NCBI GenBank assembly: GCA_034003325.1
Contig: JAVEYW010000015.1
Span: 55,019-119,018 of the forward strand
Source of the DNA: Desulfobacterales bacterium
GTDB taxonomy: Bacteria > Desulfobacterota > Desulfobacteria > Desulfobacterales > JAFDDL01
Length of the DNA stretch: 64,000 nt
Direction: 5' to 3'
In this document: positions 46,804 through 56,243 of the stretch, piece after piece
How the letters are laid out: every line of letters starts with the position of its first letter
Position numbering within the stretch: the first letter of the stretch is position 1
Position numbers and translations under genes: made by a program
Notes under the pieces: model-generated
Seen by the model: the letters and a program-made list of their open reading frames with translations, nothing else
Databases searched by the model: none
What the model was told of the DNA's origin: nothing

Positions 46804-47898
46804 ATGATCGGCCCCGCTCCTCCCCCATCGGAACCCGCATCGACCAACCGGATGAATTTGTTGCTGGAACTCGGGTTTAAGAGCGTTCTGGATGCGCTTC
46901 CATGCTATATTACCCTTCAAGACTCGGATTTTTCAATTTTATACGCCAATCAAACCCTGCTAAATGATTTCGGTAAAGTCGTGGGCAAAACCTGTCATCT
47001 GCTTTTTAAAAATTCCAACACACCTTGCACCACTTGCCCGGCGGTGGCGTCCTTTGAAGACAAACAAATCCATGTCACGGAAGATTCTCTGCAGATGACA
47101 AACGGGCAGGTGCATCAGCTAATCAGCTGCACTGCACCGGTTCCGGATCTTTTCGGAAATCCCATGGCAGTGGTCAAAATATCCATCAACGCCACCAAGA
47201 TCAAAGAGGCCCATCAAGAGTTGATTTTTCTGGGTCAATCCATGGCATTTTTGTCCCATGACATCAAAAACATTCTGGAGGGGCTTCAGGGCGGCGCCTA
47301 TGTCGTGGATGAGGGGATCAAGGACAATGATATGAAGCTCGCCGGCCAGGGCTGGCGAATCGTTAAAAAAAACATATTTGAAATAACCCGGGTGGCTCAA
47401 AATATTTTATTCTCCTCTAAAAAAAGAGAGCCGGAGTTCCGGTCCGTTCATCCGGGGGCGGTTGTTCGGGATGTGGTCAAGCTTTTTCAAGATAAGGCGG
47501 CGTCCATGGGGATTCAGCTCGTCTTTGAGGTCAATCCCGCCCTGCCGCGGATAAAGATGGATCATGTCAGCATCTTGCGAATGCTCAGCAATCTCGTCTG
47601 GAACGGCATCGAGGCATGCGGCTCCGACAAGGACAAGATGTCTTATACGGTGAACATCCGGTCCGATTATTACGACAAAGAGCATTATATGTTCGAGGTG
47701 GAGGATAACGGAAAAGGAATGGATGACTCCATTCTGGAAAACCTCTTCAAGGACTTTTACACGACCAAGGGCAACGCTGGTACGGGCTTGGGGCTGATCG
47801 TGGTGGACAGGATTGTCAAACAACATAAAGGAAGAATCGATATTTTGAGCAAGAAAGGGGTCGGAAGCCTGTTTCGAGTAATCTTCGACTTAAAGTAA
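46804..47898 (+). CDS. Cytoplasmic PAS sensor histidine kinase
   Basis: 364 residues from the ATG at 46804 (AAAGGTGG upstream); a longer frame from 46651 overlaps the upstream gene and is not chosen. PAS domain about 20-135, with a Cys-containing insertion CHLLFKNSNTPCTTCP that may bind a metal or heme. The H-box is FLSHDIKNILEGLQGG (His near 156). HATPase: NLVWNGIEACG, VEDNGKGM, TGLGLIVVDRIV. No membrane segment. It likely phosphorylates the receivers on either side. Confidence 0.9.
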   Translation: MIGPAPPPSEPASTNRMNLLLELGFKSVLDALPCYITLQDSDFSILYANQTLLNDFGKVVGKTCHLLFKNSNTPCTTCPAVASFEDKQIHVTEDSLQMTNGQVHQLISCTAPVPDLFGNPMAVVKISINATKIKEAHQELIFLGQSMAFLSHDIKNILEGLQGGAYVVDEGIKDNDMKLAGQGWRIVKKNIFEITRVAQNILFSSKKREPEFRSVHPGAVVRDVVKLFQDKAASMGIQLVFEVNPALPRIKMDHVSILRMLSNLVWNGIEACGSDKDKMSYTVNIRSDYYDKEHYMFEVEDNGKGMDDSILENLFKDFYTTKGNAGTGLGLIVVDRIVKQHKGRIDILSKKGVGSLFRVIFDLK

Positions 47899-47914
47899 TT
47901 CATAAAGGAGGCCT

Positions 47915-48304
47915 ATGGCTAAAAAAAAGATTTTAGTGATCGATGACAACGCGGATTACCGTTTCACCATGGGAGTGTTCCTGGCGCGTAACGGTTTTGA
48001 AGTCATAAATGCTGAAAACGGCGAGATTGGATGGAAGATGATTAAAGAGCAGCATCCGGATCTGGTGCTGCTGGATGTAATGATGGAAATTCTGTTTTCC
48101 GGCTTTGAAGTCTGCCGACGGGTTCGCACCGACCCGGAGGTAAAGCATATTCCCATTATCGGTATTTCCGGCATGGGAAATGAAATCGGTGTCAAATTCG
48201 ACCAAGTTGCGGATCAAGAGTATTTTTCACCCGATGAATACATGGAAAAGCCGGTGGATAAGGATGCCTTGCTTCAAAAAATAAAGGCTCTGCTGCGGAT
48301 GTAA
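47915..48304 (+). CDS. Single-domain response regulator
   Basis: 129 residues; AAAGGAGG precedes the ATG. Complete receiver: acidic pair in VIDDNADYR, phosphoacceptor in VLLDVMMEI, Ser in GISGMG and Lys in YMEKPVDKD. It starts 16 bp after the kinase gene and is probably its direct partner, acting through protein contacts. Confidence 0.92.
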   Translation: MAKKKILVIDDNADYRFTMGVFLARNGFEVINAENGEIGWKMIKEQHPDLVLLDVMMEILFSGFEVCRRVRTDPEVKHIPIIGISGMGNEIGVKFDQVADQEYFSPDEYMEKPVDKDALLQKIKALLRM

Positions 48305-48387
48305 CCAGATAGCATATTGGCTTTACGAAAGAAAACCATCGGCCATCTCAATAGGTGATCGGGCCGGAGCCTGTCCCGACCCGACTA

Positions 48388-49476
48388 TCAAATCAGCTCC
48401 CGAAATTCCGCCAGGGCGCGCTCGATGATAATGGCAAACCCCATCCCTTCAAATTTATGGGTGATCTCCTTATAGGTGTTGACGCCGATCACCTTCCCGC
48501 CTTTTGTCACGAGCGGGCCCCCGCTGTTTCCCGGATAAATTTTGGCATCGGTTTTGGCGAAGTCACCTTCAACGCCCGAAAGGGTGCCGGAAGCAACCGA
48601 ATTTCTGAATTCCAGCGGATTTCCGATGGCGTACACCGCATCCCCATCGGCGGTCTCATTGAATCGGGCCGGTTCTAGAAACGGGGTGCTAACCCCGTCC
48701 ACTTTTAGCAGCGCCAAATCATAATTCTCGCTGCGCTTCACCAGATATGCGGAAAGGGTCGTATTATCGGCCAGAATAACGCTAAAGGTTTGATTCAGCG
48801 CCGCGACACTAGCATCCCTTTGGTAATCCGTTTTTTGATGCCATAGTTCCTTTTTGCGCTGCGAAAGCATTTTTTTGCGTTTTAGAAAATTTTCTTCCCA
48901 CGCCACGATCGACTGAAAATCTGAAAGATATCTGGATGTATTCAGTTCCTTAACCGCGGAGTCCGGTTGTGAATCAATGACCGCTTTTGTCTTTTCGATA
49001 TCTTTCTTGGCGCTGCTCAGTTGAGCTTCCTCCAGCTTAAATTTATCCTCGATATTCCGAAGGTCCGAATCAGCTGCTTCAAAGGCCGCGTCCACTTGCT
49101 TTTCCTGTACCTCGGTGAATTGAAGAACGTGCTTGTTGGTAAGAATATAGCCATCGCCGGAGATGAAAAACCCGGACCCGGACCCAATGGTGCTTTTGAC
49201 GGCAACGGTGGCGGTAATCGCCTTTTCGATATCGTTTTGAGGGGAAAGGGCCTTTTCCAGCTTCGCGCGCAGGTCGATTATCCCGGTATCCCGCTCGATC
49301 ATTCCTGTCATGGCCTCGCTCTCATCCGGAAGGGAAGCGGGCGCATCCGAAAAATGCCAAACGCCGTTTTCGTCTTTATATTTATATACGCCGGCGTTAC
49401 CGAGTCCCACGGGAAAAAGGGAGATGGCGAGCCACACAACGAGGAGTGTTCCGGCACTCGAAATCCGCTTGTCCAT
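48388..49476 (-). CDS. Exported S1C-type serine protease with DUF4124 and a helical insertion
   Basis: 362 residues. Signal peptide about 1-28, then a DUF4124 motif (VYKYKDENGVWHFSDAP). Trypsin-like triad: His116 (ILTNKHVL), Asp253 (NYDLALLKV) and Ser318 (GNSGGPL). About 105 charged residues (roughly 120-225) sit between His and Asp, where DegP-type proteases have about 30; they are predicted helical and coiled-coil-like. No PDZ domain. Probably a periplasmic quality-control or signalling protease whose insertion might gate the active site. Confidence 0.85.
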   Translation of the reverse strand: MDKRISSAGTLLVVWLAISLFPVGLGNAGVYKYKDENGVWHFSDAPASLPDESEAMTGMIERDTGIIDLRAKLEKALSPQNDIEKAITATVAVKSTIGSGSGFFISGDGYILTNKHVLQFTEVQEKQVDAAFEAADSDLRNIEDKFKLEEAQLSSAKKDIEKTKAVIDSQPDSAVKELNTSRYLSDFQSIVAWEENFLKRKKMLSQRKKELWHQKTDYQRDASVAALNQTFSVILADNTTLSAYLVKRSENYDLALLKVDGVSTPFLEPARFNETADGDAVYAIGNPLEFRNSVASGTLSGVEGDFAKTDAKIYPGNSGGPLVTKGGKVIGVNTYKEITHKFEGMGFAIIIERALAEFRELI

Positions 49477-49488
49477 TCATTTTCTCCT

Positions 49489-50180
49489 TTAAGTGCCGTG
49501 ATTCTGTTTTTCAATCCACCGATAGAGCGGTTCTCTGAAACGATAAACCAGGTAAACAAGCAACAGACAGACAGCCAAGAGAACCGACGACAGCAGGTAT
49601 TCGCGGTCATAAAGGCTTGCGCCCTGAAGGCTCAGCAACAAGGTGCCGGGCATTCGACCGATGGCCGCCATCAGCATAAACACGCGCAGCGGCAACAAAC
49701 TAACGCCTAAAAACAGGCAAAGATAATCTTTGGGGAAACCGGGCAGTACAAAAAGAATAAAAATAATGACGGCGCCCTGGTGTTTAACCAGAAAATCCAT
49801 TCGATTCAGGGTCGACGTCGGAATCATTTTCCGGACAAAGCCCCGCCCCATCAGACGCCCGATCAAAAAATTGATCCAGGACCCCACCGTCAAGGCAAGG
49901 GTAGAGTAAATAAAACCCGGCAGCGTGCCAAACAGGTATCCGCCGATGATCCCCGTCGCCTCGCCCGGAACCGGGGCAATCATCACCTGCAATATCTGAA
50001 TGCCCATAAAGACGAGTGGCGCGGCGGCACCGAATTTTGTGATAAAAACACGGCTCTGCTCCCGGTCTGAAAATATGGGCCATAATAGGGACCAGGCATC
50101 GGAAAACGACGTCCGCAGCAGGTAAATGCATACCGCCCCCCCGAGGCATCCTATCAGTATCCAGGTAATACGCTTGGGGC
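49489..50180 (-). CDS. TVP38/TMEM64 (DedA-like VTT) membrane protein
   Basis: Coding potential extends from about 50180 to 49489 (about 230 residues). The first ATG (50007) would remove the N-terminal helix (ITWILIGCLGGAVCIYLL) seen in the family. A CTG at about 50178 lies 6 nt after AAGGAG at the pgk stop; the true start is uncertain. The VTT core holds VMIAPVPGEATGIIGGYLFGTLPG and NFLIGRLMGRG; FVLPGFPKDYLCLFLG is the second conserved loop. Inner-membrane protein, possible lipid scramblase-like role. Lies directly downstream of pgk. Confidence 0.8.
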
Positions 50181-51380
50181 TCAGTCCGCGCTCCTTGCGG
50201 CCGCTGCCTCCAGCGCCGCGACGGCTGGCAGGGTTTTGCCTTCCAGCAGTTCCAGAAAAGCTCCGCCACCCGTGGAAACATAGCTGACCCGATCCGTTTC
50301 GCCGGCCTGGTGCAAGGCGGCATCCGTATCCCCGCCGCCCACGATCGAGAGCGCGTGCGCATCGGCGATATGGGTGGCCATGGCCATGGTCCCCCGGCTA
50401 AAGGGCGCCATTTCAAAGACTCCCATGGGACCGTTCCAAACGATGGTTTTGGCATCATAGAGCGCCTGAGAAAATAATATCGAGGACGCGGGGCCGATAT
50501 CGAGCACCATCCACTCTTCCGGAATTTCCTCTATCGGCACCATTTTCACCGGCGCCTTTTCGTCAAACAAAGGCGCAACCACCGCGTCCACGGGCAGATA
50601 AAACCGGACGCCCTTTTCGGCGGCGGTTTTCATCATTTTCGCGGCGGTTTCCACGAGATCCTCCTCCACCTTTGATTTGCCCACGCCAACGCCCTTTGCT
50701 TTCAAAAACGTATTGGCCATCGCGCCGCCGATGATGAGTTTATCCACATGGTCGAGCATATTGGTCAGAGCTGCCAGTTTGCTCGACACCTTGGCGCCGC
50801 CGATGACCGCCACCAGCGGCCGCTGAGGCGCGCCCATTGCCCTTTTAAAAAATTCAATTTCCCGCTCGAGCAGCAGGCCCGCCGCGCAAACCGGCACCTG
50901 CCGGGTCACCGCTTCCACCGAGGCATCGGGCCGGTGAGAGACGGCAAAGGCGTCGTTAACATAAATGTCGCACAATTCGGCCAACCCGGCGGCAAAGGCA
51001 TCATCGTTTTTTTGCTCGGCGGCATGAAATCGCAGGTTCTCAAGCAACAGCACATCTCCCGGCACCATTGCAGCCACAAGCGCCGCCACTTCCGGCCCGA
51101 TACAATCCGGCGCCAGTTTAACCACCTTGCCCAAAATCTCCCCCAGCCGGTCGGCCACCGGCGATAAGCTCATCTCCGGCACCGGCTTTCCCTTGGGCCG
51201 GCCCAGGTGGGAAGCCAAAATGACCTTTGCGCCTTTTGACACCATGTGGGTTATGGTCGGCACGACGGCCCGAATTCTGGCGTCATCGGTAATGCACTGA
51301 TTCTCATCCAGCGGCACATTGAAATCCACACGACAAAGTACTCTTTTCCCCGAAAAATCTATATTCCGGATGGTTTTCAT
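50181..51380 (-). CDS. pgk: Phosphoglycerate kinase
   Basis: 399 residues, AGGTGTC before the ATG. Substrate site RVDFNVPLD (near 17) and HLGRPKG (near 60); hinge region [15 protein letters not shown]-binding [10 protein letters not shown] (near 317) and [10 protein letters not shown]. Catalyses transfer of phosphate between 1,3-bisphosphoglycerate and ADP. The small gene upstream ends in an ATGA overlap with the pgk start, so the two are translationally coupled. Confidence 0.97.
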   Translation of the reverse strand: MKTIRNIDFSGKRVLCRVDFNVPLDENQCITDDARIRAVVPTITHMVSKGAKVILASHLGRPKGKPVPEMSLSPVADRLGEILGKVVKLAPDCIGPEVAALVAAMVPGDVLLLENLRFHAAEQKNDDAFAAGLAELCDIYVNDAFAVSHRPDASVEAVTRQVPVCAAGLLLEREIEFFKRAMGAPQRPLVAVIGGAKVSSKLAALTNMLDHVDKLIIGGAMANTFLKAKGVGVGKSKVEEDLVETAAKMMKTAAEKGVRFYLPVDAVVAPLFDEKAPVKMVPIEEIPEEWMVLDIGPASSILFSQALYDAKTIVWNGPMGVFEMAPFSRGTMAMATHIADAHALSIVGGGDTDAALHQAGETDRVSYVSTGGGAFLELLEGKTLPAVAALEAAAARSAD

Positions 51381-51673
51381 GACACCTCCCCACGAACGGT
51401 TTTTCGATTCGCCTGCTGCCGCCTTTGGTGTAATTGTTTCTTTTTGCTCCAGCGATGAAAAAACCCGATCAAGCCGGATTCATAGGCCCGGTCCACCATC
51501 TCTTCGTGCACGGGAATACCGCTGACGGCCTGCATGGCCTCCCGAAGGCATTCGGTTTTAAATACGCAGATCATGCATCCGGGCGGCGTATTTCTCAGGC
51601 CGTTTTCCCCCATGGGGAAGACCTTATCAAGGGAGCCGAAACAATTCGGATATGTTGTATTGGGTTTATCCAT
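51377..51673 (-). CDS. Small Cys-motif protein coupled to pgk
   Basis: 98 residues from the ATG at 51673 (a GTG at 51682 is possible). Conserved-looking core: [36 protein letters not shown]. The Cys spacing (C, CxxC, C) suggests a small metal or Fe-S site, and the C-terminal tail is very basic ([16 protein letters not shown]). Not recognised as a named family. Overlap with pgk makes a role in the same transcript's metabolism or regulation plausible. Confidence 0.65.
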   Translation of the reverse strand: MDKPNTTYPNCFGSLDKVFPMGENGLRNTPPGCMICVFKTECLREAMQAVSGIPVHEEMVDRAYESGLIGFFHRWSKKKQLHQRRQQANRKTVRGEVS

Positions 51674-51735
51674 TAGAAGCACTGATATCCATTATGATCA
51701 TCAACCTCCCGCAGAGGTACCGGCCGCGTTGTATC

Positions 51736-51773
51736 CGTGCACGTAAACGTACACGTGCACGTGCACGTGCACG
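51736..51773. repeat. GTGCAC/CGTGTA hexamer array, left
   Basis: Short array of ACGTGC-type hexamers (GTGCACGTAAACGTACACGT, then GCACGTGCACGTGCACG). Each hexamer is itself palindromic, so the array is its own inverted repeat. It pairs with 51862-51899. Confidence 0.85.
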
Positions 51774-51861
51774 GTTCTTTATATTTTTTTGTTATCATTA
51801 AAATAGCGCCGAATTCCATTGCCCAGCTTAAATGTTTCATAACCCGGCATAGTGATGGCTT

Positions 51862-51899
51862 CGTGCACGTGCACGTTCACGTGTACGTGCACGTGCACG
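51862..51899. repeat. GTGCAC hexamer array, right
   Basis: CGTGCACGTGCACGTTCACG then TGTACGTGCACGTGCACG. Same hexamer unit as the left array, with variant units in mirrored order; 88 bp of AT-rich DNA separates the two. Confidence 0.85.
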
Positions 51900-51943
51900 A
51901 AACTGAAACCATTAGAGCACGGATACCCCAAAAAACTCAATTT

Positions 51944-52660
51944 CTATATTTTTTCATACGCCGCATTCATCCGAGCAATATGCCCCTGTTCGGCAAAGCT
52001 GTAATAGCAATTGTCGCCGATAATGAGATGCTCATGCACCGTGATACCCGAAACCTTGCACGCAAATAAGAGCCTTCGGGTCAAATCGATATCTTCGGGC
52101 GAAGGCGCCGGATCACCGGAAGGATGGTTGTGAACGAAAATAAGCGCGGCGGCATTTTGATTTAACGCGGCATGAACCACTTCCCTCGGATATACGGCGC
52201 TGGCGGTCAGCGTCCCTTCAAAGAGCGTCTGCGTCTCCATCACCTTGTTTCTCGCATCCAGGAATATCACCTCGAAGCATTCGCGGTGCCTGGCGCGCAG
52301 GCGATGGTATAGATAGTCAAACAGCGCCTTGGCGTTATGAATCGGATCCCGGTGAAGGAGTTGATCCTCAAGATACCGGTCCGCCACGGCCTTGACCAAC
52401 TTCAGACCGATGATATTGCGAAGGCCCAAGCCGTCAATTTCGCAAAGGGCCGTGTTGGGCGCTTCAAAAACGCCGGGAAGGGTTTTAAACCGCTTCAGGA
52501 TGGCCTTGGCCATGTCCTTACAGTCCTTGCGGGGCGTTCCAAGCGTCAACAACAGCTCAACCACCTCATAATCATGAAACCCGGACAACCCGGCCTGCAT
52601 GAATCTGTCACGAAGCCGCAGGCGATGGCCCTCTCCCTTATGCGAAGCGCGCTGCGTCAC
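51944..52660 (-). CDS. radC: RadC-family (JAB/MPN) protein
   Basis: 238 residues from the GTG at 52660, 10 nt after AGGAGG; a start at 52687 would overlap gpsA. N-terminal UPF0758 helix-hairpin-helix-like part (ELLLTLGTPRKDCKDMAKAIL, IDGLGLRNIIGLKLVKAV) and JAB domain with the metal motif HNHPSGDPAPSPEDIDLT near residue 172. The historical DNA-repair role is not well supported biochemically. Last gene of a gyrA-gpsA-radC series. Confidence 0.9.
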   Translation of the reverse strand: MTQRASHKGEGHRLRLRDRFMQAGLSGFHDYEVVELLLTLGTPRKDCKDMAKAILKRFKTLPGVFEAPNTALCEIDGLGLRNIIGLKLVKAVADRYLEDQLLHRDPIHNAKALFDYLYHRLRARHRECFEVIFLDARNKVMETQTLFEGTLTASAVYPREVVHAALNQNAAALIFVHNHPSGDPAPSPEDIDLTRRLLFACKVSGITVHEHLIIGDNCYYSFAEQGHIARMNAAYEKI

Positions 52661-52674
52661 GTTCTTTTTTCCTC

Positions 52675-53718
52675 CTAGCCTTCCCACCCGTCAAACTCAT
52701 CCTTCAGGCTTCGGGTCATGAGCCGTTTCACCGCTTCCACCGGAGACACTTCCTCATACAGTATTCGGTACACCTCTTCACAAATGGGCATTTCAACCCC
52801 GATCTTCCGTGAGAGGTTAAAAATCGATTTGGCCGTCTTGACGCCTTCAGCCACCATCTTCATCTCGGAAAGAATGGCCTTAAGGGTCATGCCCGAGCCG
52901 AGCTTGATGCCAACCGTATAGTTCCGGCTGAGATTCCCGGTGCAGGTGAGGATCAGATCCCCGACACCGGAGAGTCCCGAAAAGGTCCTCGGATCAGCGC
53001 CGAGCCGAACCCCCAAGCGTCGCATCTCCGCAAGACCTCGCGTAATGAGGGCGGCCCGCGTGTCAAGCCCGAGCCCCAATCCATCAACAATACCCGAGGC
53101 GATCGCGATCACATTTTTGGCAGCCCCGCCCAACTCGACACCGATCACATCCAAATGGGTATATACCCTGAAATGCGGGCTTGAAAACACGTTCTGAACC
53201 AATTGGGCCGTTGCCGGGTTTTTGGACGCCACCGTGACGGCCGTGGGGACTTTGCGGCCGACTTCCCGGGCAAAACTCGGGCCGGATAAAATCGCAACGG
53301 AATCGTCCGGCACTTCCGGAAGTACTTCCCGGAGAACGCCGCTCATGCTCAGATACGTGTCATTTTCGATCCCCTTGGCCGCCGAGACCAGCACCACACC
53401 GGATGGCAGCAACCCGGCCATCCGCTTACCGACAGCTCGCATCAGATGAGACGGCACCACCAGCAATATCAAATCTTTATCCGCAATGACCGCAGAGAGA
53501 TCATTGGACGGCCGCAAGTTGAGCGGCAGGGGTATTCCCGGTAAAAAGGTCTCATTCTCATGCCGGGTTTCGATCTGCGCTTTAACTTCTTTTTCAAAGG
53601 CCCAAAGATCGATATCATATCCCTTATGCGCCAGAAGGCAGGCCAACGCCGTTCCCCAGCTACCGGCGCCCACCACGGCGATGCGGGCGTTTTCAGCGTT
53701 GACTTTCAATTCGCTCAT
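52675..53718 (-). CDS. gpsA: Glycerol-3-phosphate dehydrogenase [NAD(P)+]
   Basis: 347 residues. N-terminal dinucleotide fold [18 protein letters not shown] (13-30); catalytic Lys in SAAKGIE and in the [21 protein letters not shown] block; [17 protein letters not shown]. Makes sn-glycerol-3-phosphate for phospholipids. Its start overlaps the gyrA stop by 4 bp. Confidence 0.95.
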   Translation of the reverse strand: MSELKVNAENARIAVVGAGSWGTALACLLAHKGYDIDLWAFEKEVKAQIETRHENETFLPGIPLPLNLRPSNDLSAVIADKDLILLVVPSHLMRAVGKRMAGLLPSGVVLVSAAKGIENDTYLSMSGVLREVLPEVPDDSVAILSGPSFAREVGRKVPTAVTVASKNPATAQLVQNVFSSPHFRVYTHLDVIGVELGGAAKNVIAIASGIVDGLGLGLDTRAALITRGLAEMRRLGVRLGADPRTFSGLSGVGDLILTCTGNLSRNYTVGIKLGSGMTLKAILSEMKMVAEGVKTAKSIFNLSRKIGVEMPICEEVYRILYEEVSPVEAVKRLMTRSLKDEFDGWEG

Positions 53719-56237
53719 TCCTCGAATTCCTCCGGCCCGCTCTCTTCCACATCTTCTTCTAAATCTTCGTCAACGCCTTCTTCCGGGTTTATGGCGCCGC
53801 CCTGAAGTCGCGCCACGCTGGTGATTTTCTCTCCCGGCGATAGATCCATGAGTTTAACGCCCTGCGTGTTGCGGCTGATGACCGATATGCCGCTCACGAG
53901 AATGCGAATAATCTTACCGCCGTCGGTCATGAGCATCAGTTCATCGTCTTCTTCCACCAAAAGGGTTCCCACAACCCGCCCGTTTCGCTCATTGGTTTTA
54001 ATGGTAATGACGCCCTTGCCGCCGCGCTTATGGACCGGGTACTCATCAATGGCGGTTCGTTTTCCGTAACCGTTTTCCGTAACCGCCATCAGGGTCTGGC
54101 CGTGGCTGAGCACTTCCATGCAAACAAGCCGGTCATCTTTTTCAATGCGCATACCGCGCACGCCGCGCGCGGTCCGGCCCGAGGGGCGAATGTCCGTTTC
54201 ATGAAAACGGATCGATTTTCCCTGCGCACCGCTGAGAAAGACATTCATGAGACCATTGGTAATGCGAGCGGAAATCAGCTCATCTTCCGGCAACAGATCC
54301 AGCGCAATAATGCCGCCCGTGCGGGGCCGGCTAAAGGCCATGAGATCCGTCTTTTTGACGATGCCCAGGCGGGTCGCCATCATGACATGGTAGCCGGCTT
54401 CAAACTCCGGCACCGCCAGCACCGTGGTCAGTTGTTCGCCTTCTGTCAAATCCAGCAGGTTCACTACCGCTTTTCCGCGGCTGGCGCGACCGGACTGGGG
54501 AATGTCGTATACCTTGCACCAGTACACCTTTCCCCTGTTCGTAAAAAACAAAAAGGTGTGGTGCGTCGAGGCCACAAAGAGATGCTTGACAAAATCCTCT
54601 TCCTTGGTGCCCATGGCGGTTTTACCCTTCCCGCCCCGGCGCTGGCTCTGATAGAGCGTGACCGGGCCGCGTTTGATATAACCGCTCTCGGAAATGGTAA
54701 CCACCATGTCCTCCTCGACGATCATATCCGCCATGGTGATCTCCCGAGTCTCCTCCACGATGAGCGTGCGCCGCGCATCACCGAAATTCGCCTTGATTTC
54801 GGTCAACTCCGTCTTGATAATCTCAAGCACCAACCGTTCGTTCCCAAGAATTTCAATGAACCGGGCGATGTCTTTGAGAAGCGCCTCGTACTCTTCGATA
54901 ATCTTATTTCGTTCCAAACCGGTAAGCCGCTGCAACCGCATATCCAAAATGGCCTGGGCTTGAATGTCCGTCAGCTCGAACCGCTCGCAAAGTCGGGCCT
55001 TGGCTTCCGCCGGAGAAGCGGACTTTCGAATCATGTTCACGACTTCATCCAGATTATCCAGTGCGATTTTAAGCCCTTCCAACACATGGGCCCTGGCCCT
55101 GGCTTTTTTCAGGTCAAACCGGGTACGCCGGACAATGATGTCTTTGCGGTGCGCGATGAAGTGTTCCAGCAGCTCTTTTAAACTCAACATCTCGGGACGC
55201 TGGTTGACGACCGCCAGCAAAATGATGCCGAAGCTGACGGCCAGACGGGTATGCTTATAGAGCTGATTGGCCACCACCAGACCGGGAACATCCTTTTTCA
55301 GGGCGACGACCATGCGCATGCCGCTGCGATCCGACTCGTCCCGAACATAGCGAATGCCCTCGATCTGCTTGTGCTTGATCAACTCCGCGATCGATTCGAT
55401 CAGCTTGGCCTTGTTGACCTGGTAGGGAAGCTCGGTGACAACGATGGTCTCGGCCTGGGCCTGCTTGTCTTCCTCAATTTCAATCTTCGCCCGGATGCGA
55501 ATCACCCCTCTTCCGGTCTGGTACGCGTCATAAATACCCCTGGTGCCATAGATGATACCCCCTGTCGGGAAATCGGGTCCGGGAATGATGCGCGCTAAAT
55601 CGGCCCAAGTCATTTCCGGGTTATCAATCAGCGCCGTGATGGCATCCACCACTTCGGAAAGGTTATGGGGCGGAATATTGGTGGCCATGCCCACGGCGAT
55701 GCCCGCCGACCCGTTGATAAGCAAGGAGGGGAATTTTGCCGGTAACACGGCCGGTTCCGTCATGGACTCGTCATAGTTGGGAACGAACTCGACCGTTTCC
55801 TTTTCCAGATCCGCCAAAAGCTCGTGCGCCAGCTTTTGCATGCGCACCTCGGTGTATCGCATGGCAGCCGGGGAATCGCCGTCCACGGAGCCGAAATTGC
55901 CCTGGCCGTCGACCATGGTATACCGGAGCGAAAAATCCTGGGCCATGCGAACGATGGTGTCATACACAGCCGTATCGCCGTGAGGATGGTACTTACCGAT
56001 AACATCACCGACCACACGCGCGGATTTTTTATACGGCTTGTTAAAGTCGTTTTTCAATTCGTGCATGGCGAAAAGAACCCGGCGATGCACCGGTTTCAAC
56101 CCATCGCGCACATCGGGAAGCGCCCGGCCGATGATAACGCTCATGGCGTAATCAAGATACGATTTTTTCATTTCGCTCTCGATACTGACTTCCGGGAACG
56201 GTTTGCTATCTGTCTGAATTACATTGTCATCCGTCAT
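53715..56237 (-). CDS. gyrA: DNA gyrase subunit A
   Basis: 840 residues. Winged-helix and tower domains with catalytic Tyr128 in AAMRYTE; the quinolone region reads [10 protein letters not shown], with Thr89 where E. coli has Ser83, and Asp93 kept. The C-terminal half contains six pinwheel blades and a GyrA box-like QRRGGKG. The tail is acidic ([22 protein letters not shown] region), as in many gyrases. Introduces negative supercoils with GyrB, which is not in this window. Confidence 0.97.
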   Translation of the reverse strand: MTDDNVIQTDSKPFPEVSIESEMKKSYLDYAMSVIIGRALPDVRDGLKPVHRRVLFAMHELKNDFNKPYKKSARVVGDVIGKYHPHGDTAVYDTIVRMAQDFSLRYTMVDGQGNFGSVDGDSPAAMRYTEVRMQKLAHELLADLEKETVEFVPNYDESMTEPAVLPAKFPSLLINGSAGIAVGMATNIPPHNLSEVVDAITALIDNPEMTWADLARIIPGPDFPTGGIIYGTRGIYDAYQTGRGVIRIRAKIEIEEDKQAQAETIVVTELPYQVNKAKLIESIAELIKHKQIEGIRYVRDESDRSGMRMVVALKKDVPGLVVANQLYKHTRLAVSFGIILLAVVNQRPEMLSLKELLEHFIAHRKDIIVRRTRFDLKKARARAHVLEGLKIALDNLDEVVNMIRKSASPAEAKARLCERFELTDIQAQAILDMRLQRLTGLERNKIIEEYEALLKDIARFIEILGNERLVLEIIKTELTEIKANFGDARRTLIVEETREITMADMIVEEDMVVTISESGYIKRGPVTLYQSQRRGGKGKTAMGTKEEDFVKHLFVASTHHTFLFFTNRGKVYWCKVYDIPQSGRASRGKAVVNLLDLTEGEQLTTVLAVPEFEAGYHVMMATRLGIVKKTDLMAFSRPRTGGIIALDLLPEDELISARITNGLMNVFLSGAQGKSIRFHETDIRPSGRTARGVRGMRIEKDDRLVCMEVLSHGQTLMAVTENGYGKRTAIDEYPVHKRGGKGVITIKTNERNGRVVGTLLVEEDDELMLMTDGGKIIRILVSGISVISRNTQGVKLMDLSPGEKITSVARLQGGAINPEEGVDEDLEEDVEESGPEEFEE

Positions 56238-56243
56238 TGTTTT

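Noticed and set aside
51736..51899. CRISPR array
   Set aside because: Units are six bases, contiguous and palindromic, with no unique spacers or cas genes.
51737..52069. Plus-strand frame beginning MHVNVHVHVHVHG as a His-rich protein
   Set aside because: It is the translation of the GTGCAC arrays and overlaps radC on the other strand; no ribosome binding site supports it.
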